Program-made: the position numbers and the translations under genes
Origin: an uncultured Olsenella sp.
GTDB lineage: Bacteria > Actinomycetota > Coriobacteriia > Coriobacteriales > Atopobiaceae
Length of the DNA: 41,049 nt
Direction of reading: 5' to 3'
Assembly: GCA_949290055.1 (NCBI GenBank)
Contig: CASEQJ010000017.1
Coordinates: forward strand, 1 to 41,049
The notes under the pieces: model-generated
Databases searched by the model: none
What the model saw: only the letters and a program-made list of their open reading frames with translations
What the model was told of the DNA's origin: nothing
In this document: one piece after another, positions 10,499-18,701 of the stretch
Position numbering within the stretch: the first letter of the stretch is position 1
How the letters are laid out: the number at the start of each line of letters is the position of its first letter

Positions 10499-11125
10499 AT
10501 GAACATCGTTCTTCTCGGCGCCCCCGGCGCGGGCAAGGGTACCCAGGCACAGAAGCTGGTGGCTGAGTACGGCATTGCCCACATTTCCACCGGCGACCTT
10601 CTGCGCGCCGCCATTAAGGCCGGCACCAAGCTCGGCCAGAAGGCCAAGGGCTACATGGACGAGGGCAAGCTCGTTCCCGACGAGCTGGTCATTGACCTGG
10701 TCAAGGAGCGCCTCGAGGCCGATGACGCCCAGAAGGGCTTCATTCTTGACGGCTTCCCGCGCAACACCGCCCAGGCCGTGACGCTCGACTCCGAGCTCTC
10801 CGCCATGGGTCGCACGCTTGACGCCGCGCTGCTCGTCTCCGTCGAGCCCGACGTCATTGTCGAGCGCCTGAGCTCGCGTCGCACCTGCCGCTCCTGCGGC
10901 TACACCGCCCCCGCCGGCGTGGACACCTGCCCGCGCTGCGGCGGTGAGATGTACCAGCGCGACGACGACAAGCCCGAGACGATCCAGCACCGCCTCGACG
11001 TCTACCAGTCCCAGACCGCCCCGCTGGTCGAGTACTACCGGGGTCACTCGATTCTCAAGGAGGTTGACGGAGACCGTCCCGTCGACGAGGTCTATGCCGA
11101 CGTCAAGGTTCTTCTCGGTCTATGA
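10499..11125 (+). CDS. adk: Adenylate kinase, zinc LID type
   Basis: A 208-residue enzyme that interconverts ATP + AMP and 2 ADP. The P-loop is GAPGAGKGT at residues 7-15. The AMP-binding segment has STGDLLRAAI, and FILDGFPRN is the conserved block at 81-89. The LID carries Cys130, Cys133, Cys144 and Cys147, a structural zinc site found in many Gram-positive enzymes. The ATG follows aaggcgg. The last 4 nt overlap map (ATGA). Confidence 0.97.
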   Translation: MNIVLLGAPGAGKGTQAQKLVAEYGIAHISTGDLLRAAIKAGTKLGQKAKGYMDEGKLVPDELVIDLVKERLEADDAQKGFILDGFPRNTAQAVTLDSELSAMGRTLDAALLVSVEPDVIVERLSSRRTCRSCGYTAPAGVDTCPRCGGEMYQRDDDKPETIQHRLDVYQSQTAPLVEYYRGHSILKEVDGDRPVDEVYADVKVLLGL

Positions 11126-11913
11126 TCAAGATCAAGACACCTGTTGAGATCGAGCAGATGAAGGCCGCCGGGGCTCTGTCCAAGGCGGCCCTTCGTCGTG
11201 CCGGCAGCCTGGTGAGGCCCGGTGCCACCACCCTGGAGATCGACCAGGTGGTGGAGGGCTTCATCAGGCTCCACGGCGCCGTCCCCACCTTCAAGGGCTA
11301 CGGCGGCTTCCCCGGCAGCGTCTGCTCCTCCGTCAACGAGCAGATCGTGCACGGTATTCCCTCTCGCAGCGTCGTTCTCCAGGAGGGCGACATCGTCTCC
11401 ATTGACACCGGCGCCACCTATCAGGGCTGGGTCGGGGACAACGCGTGGACCTTCTACGTTGGCACGCCCTCCGAGGAGTGGCGCGCCCTCTGCGAGGTGA
11501 CGCGCGACTGCCTGAAGGCTGCCATTGAGCAGGCCGTCCCGGGCAACCACCTCGGCGACATTGGCGCCGCCGTGCAGGAGCTCGCCGAGGGCAACGGCTA
11601 CGGCGTCGTGCGGGACTACGTCGGCCACGGCGTGGGGCGAGAAATGCACGAGGAGCCCGAGGTCAGAAACTACGGCAAGCGCGGCCGCGGCGTGAAGCTG
11701 CAGGCGGGCATGGTCATTGCGATCGAGCCCATGATCTGTCTCGGCACCTACCGCTGCCACACGCTTGCCAACGGCTGGACCGTCGTCACCGACGACGGCA
11801 AGCCGGCCGCGCACTACGAGAACACCGTCGCGGTCACCGCGGACGGCCCGGTGATCCTCACGCAGGACGAGAAGGGTCCGTGGTGTCCCATGCAGGGAGG
11901 CGTCGACGAGTAG
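11122..11913 (+). CDS. map: Methionine aminopeptidase, type I
   Basis: A 263-residue metalloprotease that removes the initiator Met. All five metal ligands are present: Asp95 and Asp106 (SIDTGATYQGWVGDNAW), His169 (GHGVGREMHEEP), Glu202 (IAIEPM) and Glu233 (HYENTVAVT). The conserved His78 is also present. The protein starts on the ATGA overlap with adk. The last ~15 residues (WCPMQGGVDE) are a short family-variable tail. Confidence 0.97.
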   Translation: MIKIKTPVEIEQMKAAGALSKAALRRAGSLVRPGATTLEIDQVVEGFIRLHGAVPTFKGYGGFPGSVCSSVNEQIVHGIPSRSVVLQEGDIVSIDTGATYQGWVGDNAWTFYVGTPSEEWRALCEVTRDCLKAAIEQAVPGNHLGDIGAAVQELAEGNGYGVVRDYVGHGVGREMHEEPEVRNYGKRGRGVKLQAGMVIAIEPMICLGTYRCHTLANGWTVVTDDGKPAAHYENTVAVTADGPVILTQDEKGPWCPMQGGVDE

Positions 11914-11955
11914 GCGCCTCTTGTGTGCGTCTCATGCAGCGCGAGAAGCGCCGTG

Positions 11956-11983
11956 TGGAACGCTCGTGAATTTTCGGTATGAT
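11956..11983 (+). promoter_or_regulatory. Probable promoter for infA and the alpha operon
   Basis: The -10 tatgat (11978-11983) follows tggaac (11956-11961) by 16 nt in an AT-richer stretch just upstream of infA. An extra promoter here is common because infA-rpmJ-rpsM-rpsK-rpsD-rpoA forms a unit. The -35 is weak. Confidence 0.45.
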
Positions 11984-12017
11984 AGTTGGTCGCTGTCGGA
12001 GTGGAGAGGTAGTCAAT

Positions 12018-12236
12018 TTGAGCAAGCAGGACGCAATCGAGCTGGAGGGCAAGGTCGTCGAGCCCCTGCCCAACGCGATGTTCAACGTGGAGCTCGAGAA
12101 CGGTAAGACCATTCTCTGCACCATTTCGGGAAAGATTCGCATGAACTACATTCGAATCCTCCCGGGCGACAAGGTCGTCGTGGAGATCTCTCCCTACGAC
12201 CTCACCAGGGGGCGCATCACCTACCGCTACAAGTAG
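12018..12236 (+). CDS. infA: Translation initiation factor IF-1
   Basis: A 72-residue OB-fold protein with the canonical body [43 protein letters not shown] and [15 protein letters not shown]. The start is taken as the TTG at 12018, because it gives the exact family length and sits 8 nt after ggagagg (12003-12009). A longer in-frame ATG at 11979 would add 13 unrelated residues and lies on the promoter. Confidence 0.95.
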   Translation: MSKQDAIELEGKVVEPLPNAMFNVELENGKTILCTISGKIRMNYIRILPGDKVVVEISPYDLTRGRITYRYK

Positions 12237-12324
12237 GGGGTACGTCCGCTTTTCAGCTGTGGATATTCACGCCAGCGGCTGGGCGAGTAGATAGTTCGTG
12301 TCAGCACTACCGGAAGGAAGACGC

Positions 12325-12438
12325 ATGAAGGTACGTCCTTCGGTCAAGAAGATGTGCGACAAGTGCAAGGTCATTCGTCGCCACGGCAAGGTTTACGTCA
12401 TCTGCGAGAACCCGCGCCACAAGCAGCGTCAGGGCTAA
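12325..12438 (+). CDS. rpmJ: 50S ribosomal protein L36, zinc type
   Basis: A 37-residue protein, [20 protein letters not shown] and then [17 protein letters not shown]. Cys11, Cys14, Cys27 and His32 make the C+ zinc knuckle. An ATG follows ggaagga. It lies between infA and rpsM as usual. Confidence 0.97.
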   Translation: MKVRPSVKKMCDKCKVIRRHGKVYVICENPRHKQRQG

Positions 12439-12453
12439 GGAAGGAGCTCCAAG

Positions 12454-12825
12454 TTGGCCCGTATTAACGGCGTCGACCTGCCGCGCGACAAGCGCGTTGA
12501 GGTCGGACTCACCTACATCTTCGGCATCGGCCAGACCCGCGCCACCAAGATCTGCGCGGAGACCGGTGTCAACCCCGATACCCGCGTGAAGGACCTGACG
12601 GAGGAGGAAGTCACCAAGATCCGTGACTTCATCGACGCCAACTACACCACCGAGGGTGACCTTCGCCGCGAGGTTCGCCAGAACACCGCCCGACTGATGG
12701 AGATTGGCTGCTACCGCGGCCTCCGTCACCGCAAGGGCCTTCCTGTCCACGGTCAGCGCACCCACACCAACGCTCGCACCCGCAAGGGCAAGAAGCGTCA
12801 GATCGGTGCCAAGAAGAGGGGCTAG
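12454..12825 (+). CDS. rpsM: 30S ribosomal protein S13
   Basis: A 123-residue protein. It opens [25 protein letters not shown], with the helix-two-turn-helix block and the basic tail [29 protein letters not shown] that reaches the P site. The start is TTG at 12454, 7 nt after aaggag (12441-12446). TTG starts for both infA and rpsM are a local peculiarity. Confidence 0.96.
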   Translation: MARINGVDLPRDKRVEVGLTYIFGIGQTRATKICAETGVNPDTRVKDLTEEEVTKIRDFIDANYTTEGDLRREVRQNTARLMEIGCYRGLRHRKGLPVHGQRTHTNARTRKGKKRQIGAKKRG

Positions 12826-12835
12826 GGAGTAGACA

Positions 12836-13237
12836 ATGCCGCAGAAGAAGAACCAGCGCACCACCCGCGTGCGCCGCTCCGAGCGCAAGAACATCGCCGT
12901 GGGTCAGGCCCACATCAAGAGCACGTTCAACAACACAATCGTCTCGATCACCGACCCGCAGGGCAACGTGATCTCCTGGCAGTCCGGTGGCACCGTCGGC
13001 TTCAAGGGCTCCCGCAAGTCCACGCCGTTCGCCGCCCAGCTCGCCGCCGAGGCCGCTGCCAAGGCGGCCATGGAGCACGGCCTGCACAAGGTCGCCGTGT
13101 TCGTCAAGGGCCCCGGCTCCGGCCGCGAGACCGCAATCCGCTCCCTGCAGGCCGCCGGTCTCGAGGTGTCGGGCATCCAGGACAAGACCCCCATCGCGCA
13201 CAACGGTTGCCGTCTGAGCAAGCGTCGCCGCGTGTAG
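12836..13237 (+). CDS. rpsK: 30S ribosomal protein S11
   Basis: A 133-residue protein. The central S11 pattern is [30 protein letters not shown], and the C-terminal end is [21 protein letters not shown]11 is on the platform near the E site. An ATG follows agggagtag. Spacing is 10 nt to rpsM and 15 nt to rpsD. Confidence 0.97.
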   Translation: MPQKKNQRTTRVRRSERKNIAVGQAHIKSTFNNTIVSITDPQGNVISWQSGGTVGFKGSRKSTPFAAQLAAEAAAKAAMEHGLHKVAVFVKGPGSGRETAIRSLQAAGLEVSGIQDKTPIAHNGCRLSKRRRV

Positions 13238-13252
13238 CTAGGAGGAATATCA

Positions 13253-13846
13253 ATGGCTATCGATAGGACCCCGGTCCTCAAGAGGTGCCGCCAGCTCGGC
13301 ATCGACCCCGTCGTGATGGGTATCAACAAGACCTCCAACCGCGAGCCGAAGCGCCGTCGTCGCCAGGAGAGCGAGTACGGCATGCAGCTCCGCGAGAAGC
13401 AGAAGGCCAAGTTCATTTACGGCGTTCTCGAGAAGCAGTTCCGTCGCTACTACGTCCTCGCCATGAAGCGCGAGGGCATTACCGGCGACAACCTCATGAG
13501 CCTGCTCGAGTGCCGTCTGGACAACGTCGTCTTCCGTCTCGGCTTTGCCCGCACCCGCAAGGAGGCCCGTCAGACCGTCCGTCACGGCCACATCACCGTG
13601 AACGGCCGTCGCGTCGACATTCCCTCCTACCAGGTGAAGACCGGCGACGTGATCGCCGTCGCCGAGAAGGCTCGCGACCTTCTCCCGATCAAGGAGGCCC
13701 TCATCGCCTCCGAGCACATGGCGGTTCCCGCCTGGCTCGAGGTGGACATCGAGAAGCTCAAGGGCACCGTCCTCCAGCTCCCCACGCGCGACCAGATCGA
13801 CCTCGACATCGACGCGCAGCTGATCGTCGAGCTCTACTCCAAGTAG
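13253..13846 (+). CDS. rpsD: 30S ribosomal protein S4
   Basis: A 197-residue protein. The S4 RNA-binding domain is clear (MSLLECRLDNVVFRLGFARTRKEARQTVRHGHITVNGRRVDIPSYQV), and the protein ends in RDQIDLDIDAQLIVELYSK. It lacks an N-terminal zinc cysteine set, as expected for a short actinobacterial S4. S4 nucleates 30S assembly and often represses the alpha operon. An ATG follows aggagg. Confidence 0.97.
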   Translation: MAIDRTPVLKRCRQLGIDPVVMGINKTSNREPKRRRRQESEYGMQLREKQKAKFIYGVLEKQFRRYYVLAMKREGITGDNLMSLLECRLDNVVFRLGFARTRKEARQTVRHGHITVNGRRVDIPSYQVKTGDVIAVAEKARDLLPIKEALIASEHMAVPAWLEVDIEKLKGTVLQLPTRDQIDLDIDAQLIVELYSK

Positions 13847-13873
13847 TAGGCCCGACCAGATTTGGAGGTAGCA

Positions 13874-14815
13874 ATGTCCGAATTCATCCGACCCCAGGTG
13901 TCGGTCGAGGAGATCAACGACAAGCTCGCCCGCGTGAGCGCCGAGCCGCTTGAGCGTGGCTATGGTGACACGCTCGGCAACTCGCTTCGCCGCGTGCTCC
14001 TGTCGTCGCTCTCCGGCGCTGCCGTCGAGGCCATCCAGATCGATGGCATACAGCACGAGTTCACCACCGTCGAGGGCGTCTACGAGGACGTCACCGACAT
14101 CGTGCTCAACGTGAAGGGCCTCGTGTTCCGCTCCATGGGCACCGGCGACGAGGCCGAGGCCTCGATTTCGATCGACGGCCCCGCCACGGTCACCGGCGGC
14201 GACTTCGACATTCCCGCGGAGTTCGAGCTCGTCAACCCCGAGCACGTGATCTGCACGCTCGGTGCCGGCGCCCACCTCACCATGCGCATGCGCATTGGTG
14301 TGGGCCGCGGCTACGTCTCCGGCGAGGACAACGAGCGCGAGAACGACCCGATCGGGATCATTCACGTCGACTCGCTCTACTCGCCCGTGCGCCGCTGCGC
14401 CAAGGTCGTCGAGGCCTGCCGCGTCGGCCGTCACACCGACTACGACCGTCTCGTTCTCGAGGTGGAGACCAACGGCTCCATTTCCCCGCGCGACGCCGTC
14501 GTCGAGGCCGCCAACATAATCAACCAGCACATGTCTGCGTTCATGTGCCTGGCCGAGGAGGACGAGCCCGTCGAGGACGCCTCCATCTTCGCGACCGGCA
14601 CCGTTGAGGACAACGTCGAGCTCGATAAGCAGATCGAGGATCTGGACCTCTCCGTCCGCTCCTACAACTGCCTCAAGCGCGCCGGCATTCACTCCGTGCG
14701 CCAGCTCGTGGAGTTCTCCGAGAACGACCTTCTCAACATTCGAAACTTTGGCGTTAAGTCCATCGAGGAAGTCAAGGACAAGCTCGAGACCATGGGCCTG
14801 TCCCTCAAGGCCTAG
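13874..14815 (+). CDS. rpoA: RNA polymerase alpha subunit
   Basis: A 313-residue protein. The N-terminal dimerisation domain holds LERGYGDTLGNSLRRVLLSSL and the C-terminal domain VRSYNCLKRAGIHSVRQLVEFSENDLLNIRNFGVKSIEEVKDKL, the part that touches UP elements and activators. A TTG at 13862 is in frame but contains the ggagg ribosome site (13864-13868); the ATG at 13874 is correctly spaced and chosen. Confidence 0.97.
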   Translation: MSEFIRPQVSVEEINDKLARVSAEPLERGYGDTLGNSLRRVLLSSLSGAAVEAIQIDGIQHEFTTVEGVYEDVTDIVLNVKGLVFRSMGTGDEAEASISIDGPATVTGGDFDIPAEFELVNPEHVICTLGAGAHLTMRMRIGVGRGYVSGEDNERENDPIGIIHVDSLYSPVRRCAKVVEACRVGRHTDYDRLVLEVETNGSISPRDAVVEAANIINQHMSAFMCLAEEDEPVEDASIFATGTVEDNVELDKQIEDLDLSVRSYNCLKRAGIHSVRQLVEFSENDLLNIRNFGVKSIEEVKDKLETMGLSLKA

Positions 14816-14840
14816 GCGCCGGATTTAGGAGTAGCGACAA

Positions 14841-15365
14841 ATGCGACACAACAAGAAGAAGGGCATGAAGCTCGGCACCGACGCCAGCCACACCAAGGCC
14901 ATGAAGCGTAGCCTGGTTCGCGCCCTGTTCGAGAACGACCGTATCAAGACGATCGACGTCCGCGCCAAGGCCATTCGCGCCGACGTTGACCACGTGATCA
15001 CCTGGGCCAAGAAGGGCGATATCGCGAGCCGTCGTCTCGCCATCGCCACCGTGGGCGACAAGGACATCGTCCGCGAGGTCTTCGAGAAGGCCGCTCAGGG
15101 CATGTGGGCCGACCGCAACGGCGGCTACACCCGCATTATGAAGCTCGGCCCCCGCAAGGGTGACGGCGCCGAGATCGTAATCATGGAGCTCGTGACCGAG
15201 CCGGTCCAGCCCAAGGTCAAGAAGGCCGCTCCCGCCGCCAAGGTGACCAAGGTCGAGGAGGCCCCCGTCGAGGAGCCCAAGGCCGAGGAGGAGCCGGTCG
15301 TCGAGGAGACCGCCGCTGAGGAGGCTCCCGCCGAGGAGGCTGCCGAGGAGGAGAAGGCCGAGTAG
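14841..15365 (+). CDS. rplQ: 50S ribosomal protein L17 with acidic C-terminal tail
   Basis: A 174-residue protein. Residues 1-125 are ordinary L17 (MRHNKKKGMKLGTDASHTKAMKRSLVRALFENDRI to YTRIMKLGPRKGDGAEIVIMELV). After a short Lys/Ala/Val linker the last ~45 residues are almost all Glu, Ala, Pro and Val. Such low-complexity acidic tails occur on L17 in some actinobacteria and are probably unstructured. It ends the operon 25 nt before the intrinsic terminator. Confidence 0.96.
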   Translation: MRHNKKKGMKLGTDASHTKAMKRSLVRALFENDRIKTIDVRAKAIRADVDHVITWAKKGDIASRRLAIATVGDKDIVREVFEKAAQGMWADRNGGYTRIMKLGPRKGDGAEIVIMELVTEPVQPKVKKAAPAAKVTKVEEAPVEEPKAEEEPVVEETAAEEAPAEEAAEEEKAE

Positions 15366-15390
15366 TCTCGGTCCCTTCGAAGAGCGTCAG

Positions 15391-15418
15391 GGCCCCGGCC
15401 GCGTGCCGGGGCCTTTTT
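15391..15418 (+). terminator. Intrinsic terminator of the ribosomal operon
   Basis: A 9-bp perfect stem, ggccccggc (15391-15399) with gccggggcc (15405-15413), a cgcgt loop, then TTTTT. Placed 25 nt after rplQ, it fits the end of the S10-spc-alpha transcript. Confidence 0.93.
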
Positions 15419-15755
15419 CGTTGCCTAAAAGGGCTCAGACCCCTATTCAGGCAGTGAGGCCTCACGGCGTCGCGCCCTTCTCGCCGTCTGAGACGCTGGC
15501 GGCAAAAGTGAGGTATTGGGTTTTGCGGGCACGCGTGCTTCTCGCCTGGCGATTCTCGAGGCTTTCTCTAAGGTATTGGGCAACACGTTTTATGTGGTAG
15601 GTCCCAAGCGCCAAGAAGAGAGAGGTTTTGCTCGTCCGCTTGTCTCAATCACCGAGGTTTTGCATTCCACAGGCGAGAAGGGCATCAAAGTTGTTGCCCA
15701 AAACAGGAAGAAACGTTTGAGAATCGGCGCGTGGGCGCGCACGGGGAGGTGGGGC
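15419..15755. repeat. Repeat-bearing gap between rplQ and ecfA
   Basis: No gene. The inverted repeat ttgggcaaca (15576-15585)/tgttgcccaa (15692-15701), extended by ..ttttatg and gcatcaaa on the outer flanks, spans about 130 bp. An aggtattggg direct copy lies at 15511-15520. A variant of the repeat box (gcgagaagcacgcg, minus strand) is at 15532-15545. The same ttgggcaaca family recurs at 36954-37079. The ribosome-binding site of ecfA (ggggagg, 15743-15749) closes the region. Confidence 0.8.
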
Positions 15756-17072
15756 ATGATCGAGGTTCGTGACGCGTGCTTCTCGTTTGACGGCGAGAAG
15801 AACGTGCTCGATCGTGTCTCGCTCTGCCTGCGAGCGGGCGAGTGCGTGGTGCTGCGCGGCTCCAACGGCTCGGGCAAGTCCACGCTGGCCCGCCTGCTCA
15901 ACGGCTCGCTTGTGCCGACGTCGGGAGCCGTTCTCGTTGACGGGCAGGGCGAGGGCCTGGCGCAGCTGGTGGGCTACGTCCGGCAGGACCCCCGCAACCA
16001 GATCGTGAGCGCGATCGTCTCCGACGAGGTCGCGTTTGGCCCGCGCAACCTCGGCCTGCCGCGCGAAGAGGTGCTCAAGCGCGTGGGGGAGGCGCTCGAG
16101 GCCTGCGGAATCTCCGCGCTGCGCGACCGCATGACCTCGGAGCTCTCGGGGGGCGAGCAGCAGCTCGTCGCGCTTGCGGGCGTGCTTGCCATGCGTCCGC
16201 GCTACCTCGTGCTCGACGAGGCCACCGCCATGCTCGACCGCCAGACGCGAGGTCGCGTTGCCCGCATAGCGGAGGCGGCCGCCGCGAGTGGCGTGGGCGT
16301 GCTCGAGATCTCGCACCGTCCCGTGCTCGTCGCAGACCGCGTGCTGACCATGGGCAGCGGGCGCTTCTCCGAGGCGGACGAGCCTCCCGCCCAATCCGCG
16401 CCCCCGGTGCGCCCGCGCGCGACAAGCATGACAAGCACGCTCAGGGGAGAGCACCTGACGGTCGCGTATGGCGAGAAACCCGTGCTGAGGGACCTTTCCC
16501 TGAACCTGCGTGGCCTCACCCTGCTCACGGGCGCCTCCGGTGCAGGCAAGACCACGCTCGCGCGCGTGCTGGCGGGTGTCCTTGCGCCCGACGCCGGGGA
16601 GGTGACGCTCGACGGTCGTCCCGTGCGCGCCGGCGACGTGGGGCTTGCCTTCCAGCGCCCCGAAGACCAGCTCTTCTGTGACACGGTCCTCGACGACATA
16701 GCCTACGGCCCGTTCGCCCAGGGCCTTCCGGAGAAGGAGGCGCTTGCGTCCGCCCGCGAGGCGGCACGCTCCCTCGGCCTTGCGGAGGAGCTGCTGGACC
16801 GCTCGCCCTTTGAGCTCTCCGGCGGGCAAATGCGCCGCGTGGCCCTGGCTGGCGTGATCGCTGCGATGCCGGGCGCCTACGTGTTTGACGAGCCGACGGC
16901 CGGCTTGGACGAGAGGGGAATCCGAGACCTGCTCGAGCTGGTGGCCCGACTCGTGGGAGAGGGGGCCAGCGTGGTCGTCATAACCCACGACCCCGAGGAG
17001 TGGGAGCCGCTGTCTCCCGCCGTCGTCTGCCTGGAGGACGGCGAGCTGAGGGAGGGAAGCGTCCATGCGTAG
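15756..17072 (+). CDS. ecfA: ECF transporter ATPase, fused EcfA1-EcfA2
   Basis: A 438-residue protein with two complete ABC ATPase domains. Domain 1: Walker A GSNGSGKS (35-42), signature LSGGE (130-134), Walker B LVLDE (151-155), H-loop His187. Domain 2: Walker A GASGAGKT (259-266), LSGGQ (354-358), Walker B YVFDE (375-379), His411. A Pro/Ala-rich linker at about 207-225 joins them. Most bacteria encode the two as separate genes after rplQ; here they are one chain. It powers the energy-coupling-factor module for vitamin or metal uptake with EcfT. The ATG at 15756 is 6 nt after ggggagg; the upstream open frame is repeat sequence. Confidence 0.92.
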   Translation: MIEVRDACFSFDGEKNVLDRVSLCLRAGECVVLRGSNGSGKSTLARLLNGSLVPTSGAVLVDGQGEGLAQLVGYVRQDPRNQIVSAIVSDEVAFGPRNLGLPREEVLKRVGEALEACGISALRDRMTSELSGGEQQLVALAGVLAMRPRYLVLDEATAMLDRQTRGRVARIAEAAAASGVGVLEISHRPVLVADRVLTMGSGRFSEADEPPAQSAPPVRPRATSMTSTLRGEHLTVAYGEKPVLRDLSLNLRGLTLLTGASGAGKTTLARVLAGVLAPDAGEVTLDGRPVRAGDVGLAFQRPEDQLFCDTVLDDIAYGPFAQGLPEKEALASAREAARSLGLAEELLDRSPFELSGGQMRRVALAGVIAAMPGAYVFDEPTAGLDERGIRDLLELVARLVGEGASVVVITHDPEEWEPLSPAVVCLEDGELREGSVHA

Positions 17073-17823
17073 GGTTCTCACGCCGGGGGCCTACGCCCCG
17101 GGGGCCACCGTCGTGCACCGCCTGGACCCGCGGGCGAAGCTGGTCTGCCTCCTCGCGTCTTCGGTCGCCGCATTCGCCGCTCCGGCGCCGTGGGGGCTCG
17201 CGGTCGTGGCGCTCGGCCTGCTCGCGACGCTCGTCGCAAGCCGGACGTCGCCGGCCACGGTTCTGCGCGGCCTGCGACCCGCGGCTCTCATACTCGCGCT
17301 CTCCGTCGTCTCTAATGCGGTCGTGCTGGTCGGCCAGCCGGGCGTCTCGGTCGAGGGGCTGGCGAGAAGCGCGGCGGTGGTGTGCCGCATAGCGCTCGTC
17401 GTGGGGTTTGCGCTCGCGTTCTCCTCAACCACGCCGCCGCCCGCCATGGCCGACGGCCTGGCCGCGCTCATGGCGCCGCTGCGTCGCGTGGGCGTTCCGG
17501 TGGGGGCGATTGCCATGTCGGCCTCGATCGCGCTGCGCTTCATACCGCTGACCGTGGAGGAGGTGGACCGCATACGCTGCGCCCAGCGCGCCCGCGGCGC
17601 ACGGCTCGACGAGGGCGGCATGCTGCGGCGCGTGCGGTCGTGGGGGCAGGTCCTGGTCCCGCTCTTCGTGGGCCTCTTCCGACGCGCGGACGAGCTTGCG
17701 AGCGCCATGTGCGACCGCTGCTACACCGGCGAGCAGACGGTGCTTCTCGGTCCGCTCGCGCGACGGGACTGGGCCGCGCTTGTCGCCTGCGCGGCCTGGG
17801 CCGTGGCGGCGGTGGCCCTCTAG
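17065..17823 (+). CDS. ecfT: ECF transporter transmembrane subunit EcfT
   Basis: A 252-residue membrane protein with about five hydrophobic segments. It starts near the family motif HRLDPRAKLVC and has the coupling-helix arginine regions ERIRCAQRARGARLDEGG-like (VDRIRCAQRARGARLD) and LFRRADELASAMCDRCY (Ala-Arg-Gly and related motifs bind the ATPase grooves). It overlaps ecfA by 8 nt. No substrate-specific S component is in the window, so the module is probably of the shared (group II) type. Confidence 0.92.
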   Translation: MRRVLTPGAYAPGATVVHRLDPRAKLVCLLASSVAAFAAPAPWGLAVVALGLLATLVASRTSPATVLRGLRPAALILALSVVSNAVVLVGQPGVSVEGLARSAAVVCRIALVVGFALAFSSTTPPPAMADGLAALMAPLRRVGVPVGAIAMSASIALRFIPLTVEEVDRIRCAQRARGARLDEGGMLRRVRSWGQVLVPLFVGLFRRADELASAMCDRCYTGEQTVLLGPLARRDWAALVACAAWAVAAVAL

Positions 17824-17872
17824 CGCGTACCGCCGCGTGCTACCCTAGTGTCCGTCGAGAGAGGGGAAAGGC

Positions 17873-18667
17873 ATGTCCGAGGGCGGAACGCTCGTCATAC
17901 GGCTCGGCTACCGCGGTGCCGACTTCGCCGGCTTCGCCGAGCAGCCGAGCGTGCGCACGGTGGCCGGCGAGCTGCGCCGCGCGCTGGAGACCACGCTGCG
18001 TCGCCCCTGCGAGCTCACCTGTGCGGGGCGCACGGACGCGGGCGTCCACGCGATCGCCCAGTACGTGAGCCTGCCCGTGAGCGAGGAGGAGCTTGCCCTT
18101 CCCGGCAGCCGCCTCGTGCGCTCCCTCTGCGCCCTCACGCCCGACGACCTCTCCGTTCAGGCGCTCTTTCGCGCCCCCGCGGGCTTCTCGGCACGCTTTG
18201 ACGCCCTCAGTCGCAGCTACCGGTACAGGATAGCCGCCTCTCAGGCGCGCCCCGTGCTCGCGTGGGACCACAGCTGGTGGTACCGCGGCGAGCTGGACGT
18301 GGCGGCCATGGCGGAGGCGGCGCGGCCGCTTCTGGGCGAGCACGACTTCAAGAGCTTCTGCAAGGCAGCCTCCGCCGAGGGCAAGCCGACCTGCCGCTAC
18401 GTGGGCGCGCTGGACGTGAGTCGCGCCACGGAGGCCGGCGAGGAGCTCGTCGTGGTGGACATAACCGGCAACGCGTTCCTGCACAACATGGTCCGCACGA
18501 TCGCGGGCTCGCTCGTCGAGGTGGGCCGCGGCCACCGCGCGACGGGCTGGCTCGCCGACGTCCTCGCCGCGCGCGACCGAACCGCCGCCGGGCCCTGCGC
18601 GCCCGCGAAAGGCCTCACCTTCGTCGGGGTAGAATACCCTGAGCTAACTCTTTCGCCCTGGGAGTGA
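17873..18667 (+). CDS. truA: tRNA pseudouridine(38-40) synthase
   Basis: A 264-residue enzyme that isomerises U38-U40 in the anticodon stem. The catalytic Asp is Asp55 in CAGRTDAGVHA. The substrate-binding region has FSARFDALSRSYRYRI, and DITGNAFLHNMVRTIAGSLVEVGRG is the C-terminal signature. An ATG follows gagggga. A tacccta sequence 27 nt upstream resembles a TANNNT -10 element. Position after ecfT is the usual firmicute/actinobacterial order. Confidence 0.96.
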   Translation: MSEGGTLVIRLGYRGADFAGFAEQPSVRTVAGELRRALETTLRRPCELTCAGRTDAGVHAIAQYVSLPVSEEELALPGSRLVRSLCALTPDDLSVQALFRAPAGFSARFDALSRSYRYRIAASQARPVLAWDHSWWYRGELDVAAMAEAARPLLGEHDFKSFCKAASAEGKPTCRYVGALDVSRATEAGEELVVVDITGNAFLHNMVRTIAGSLVEVGRGHRATGWLADVLAARDRTAAGPCAPAKGLTFVGVEYPELTLSPWE

Positions 18668-18701
18668 GTCCCCCGGCGAGCCCCGCCTTGGAGGCATAGT
18701 C

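Noticed and set aside
15516..15755. N-terminal extension of the EcfA protein
   Set aside because: The upstream codons are repeat-element sequence, and a good ribosome site lies just before the ATG at 15756.
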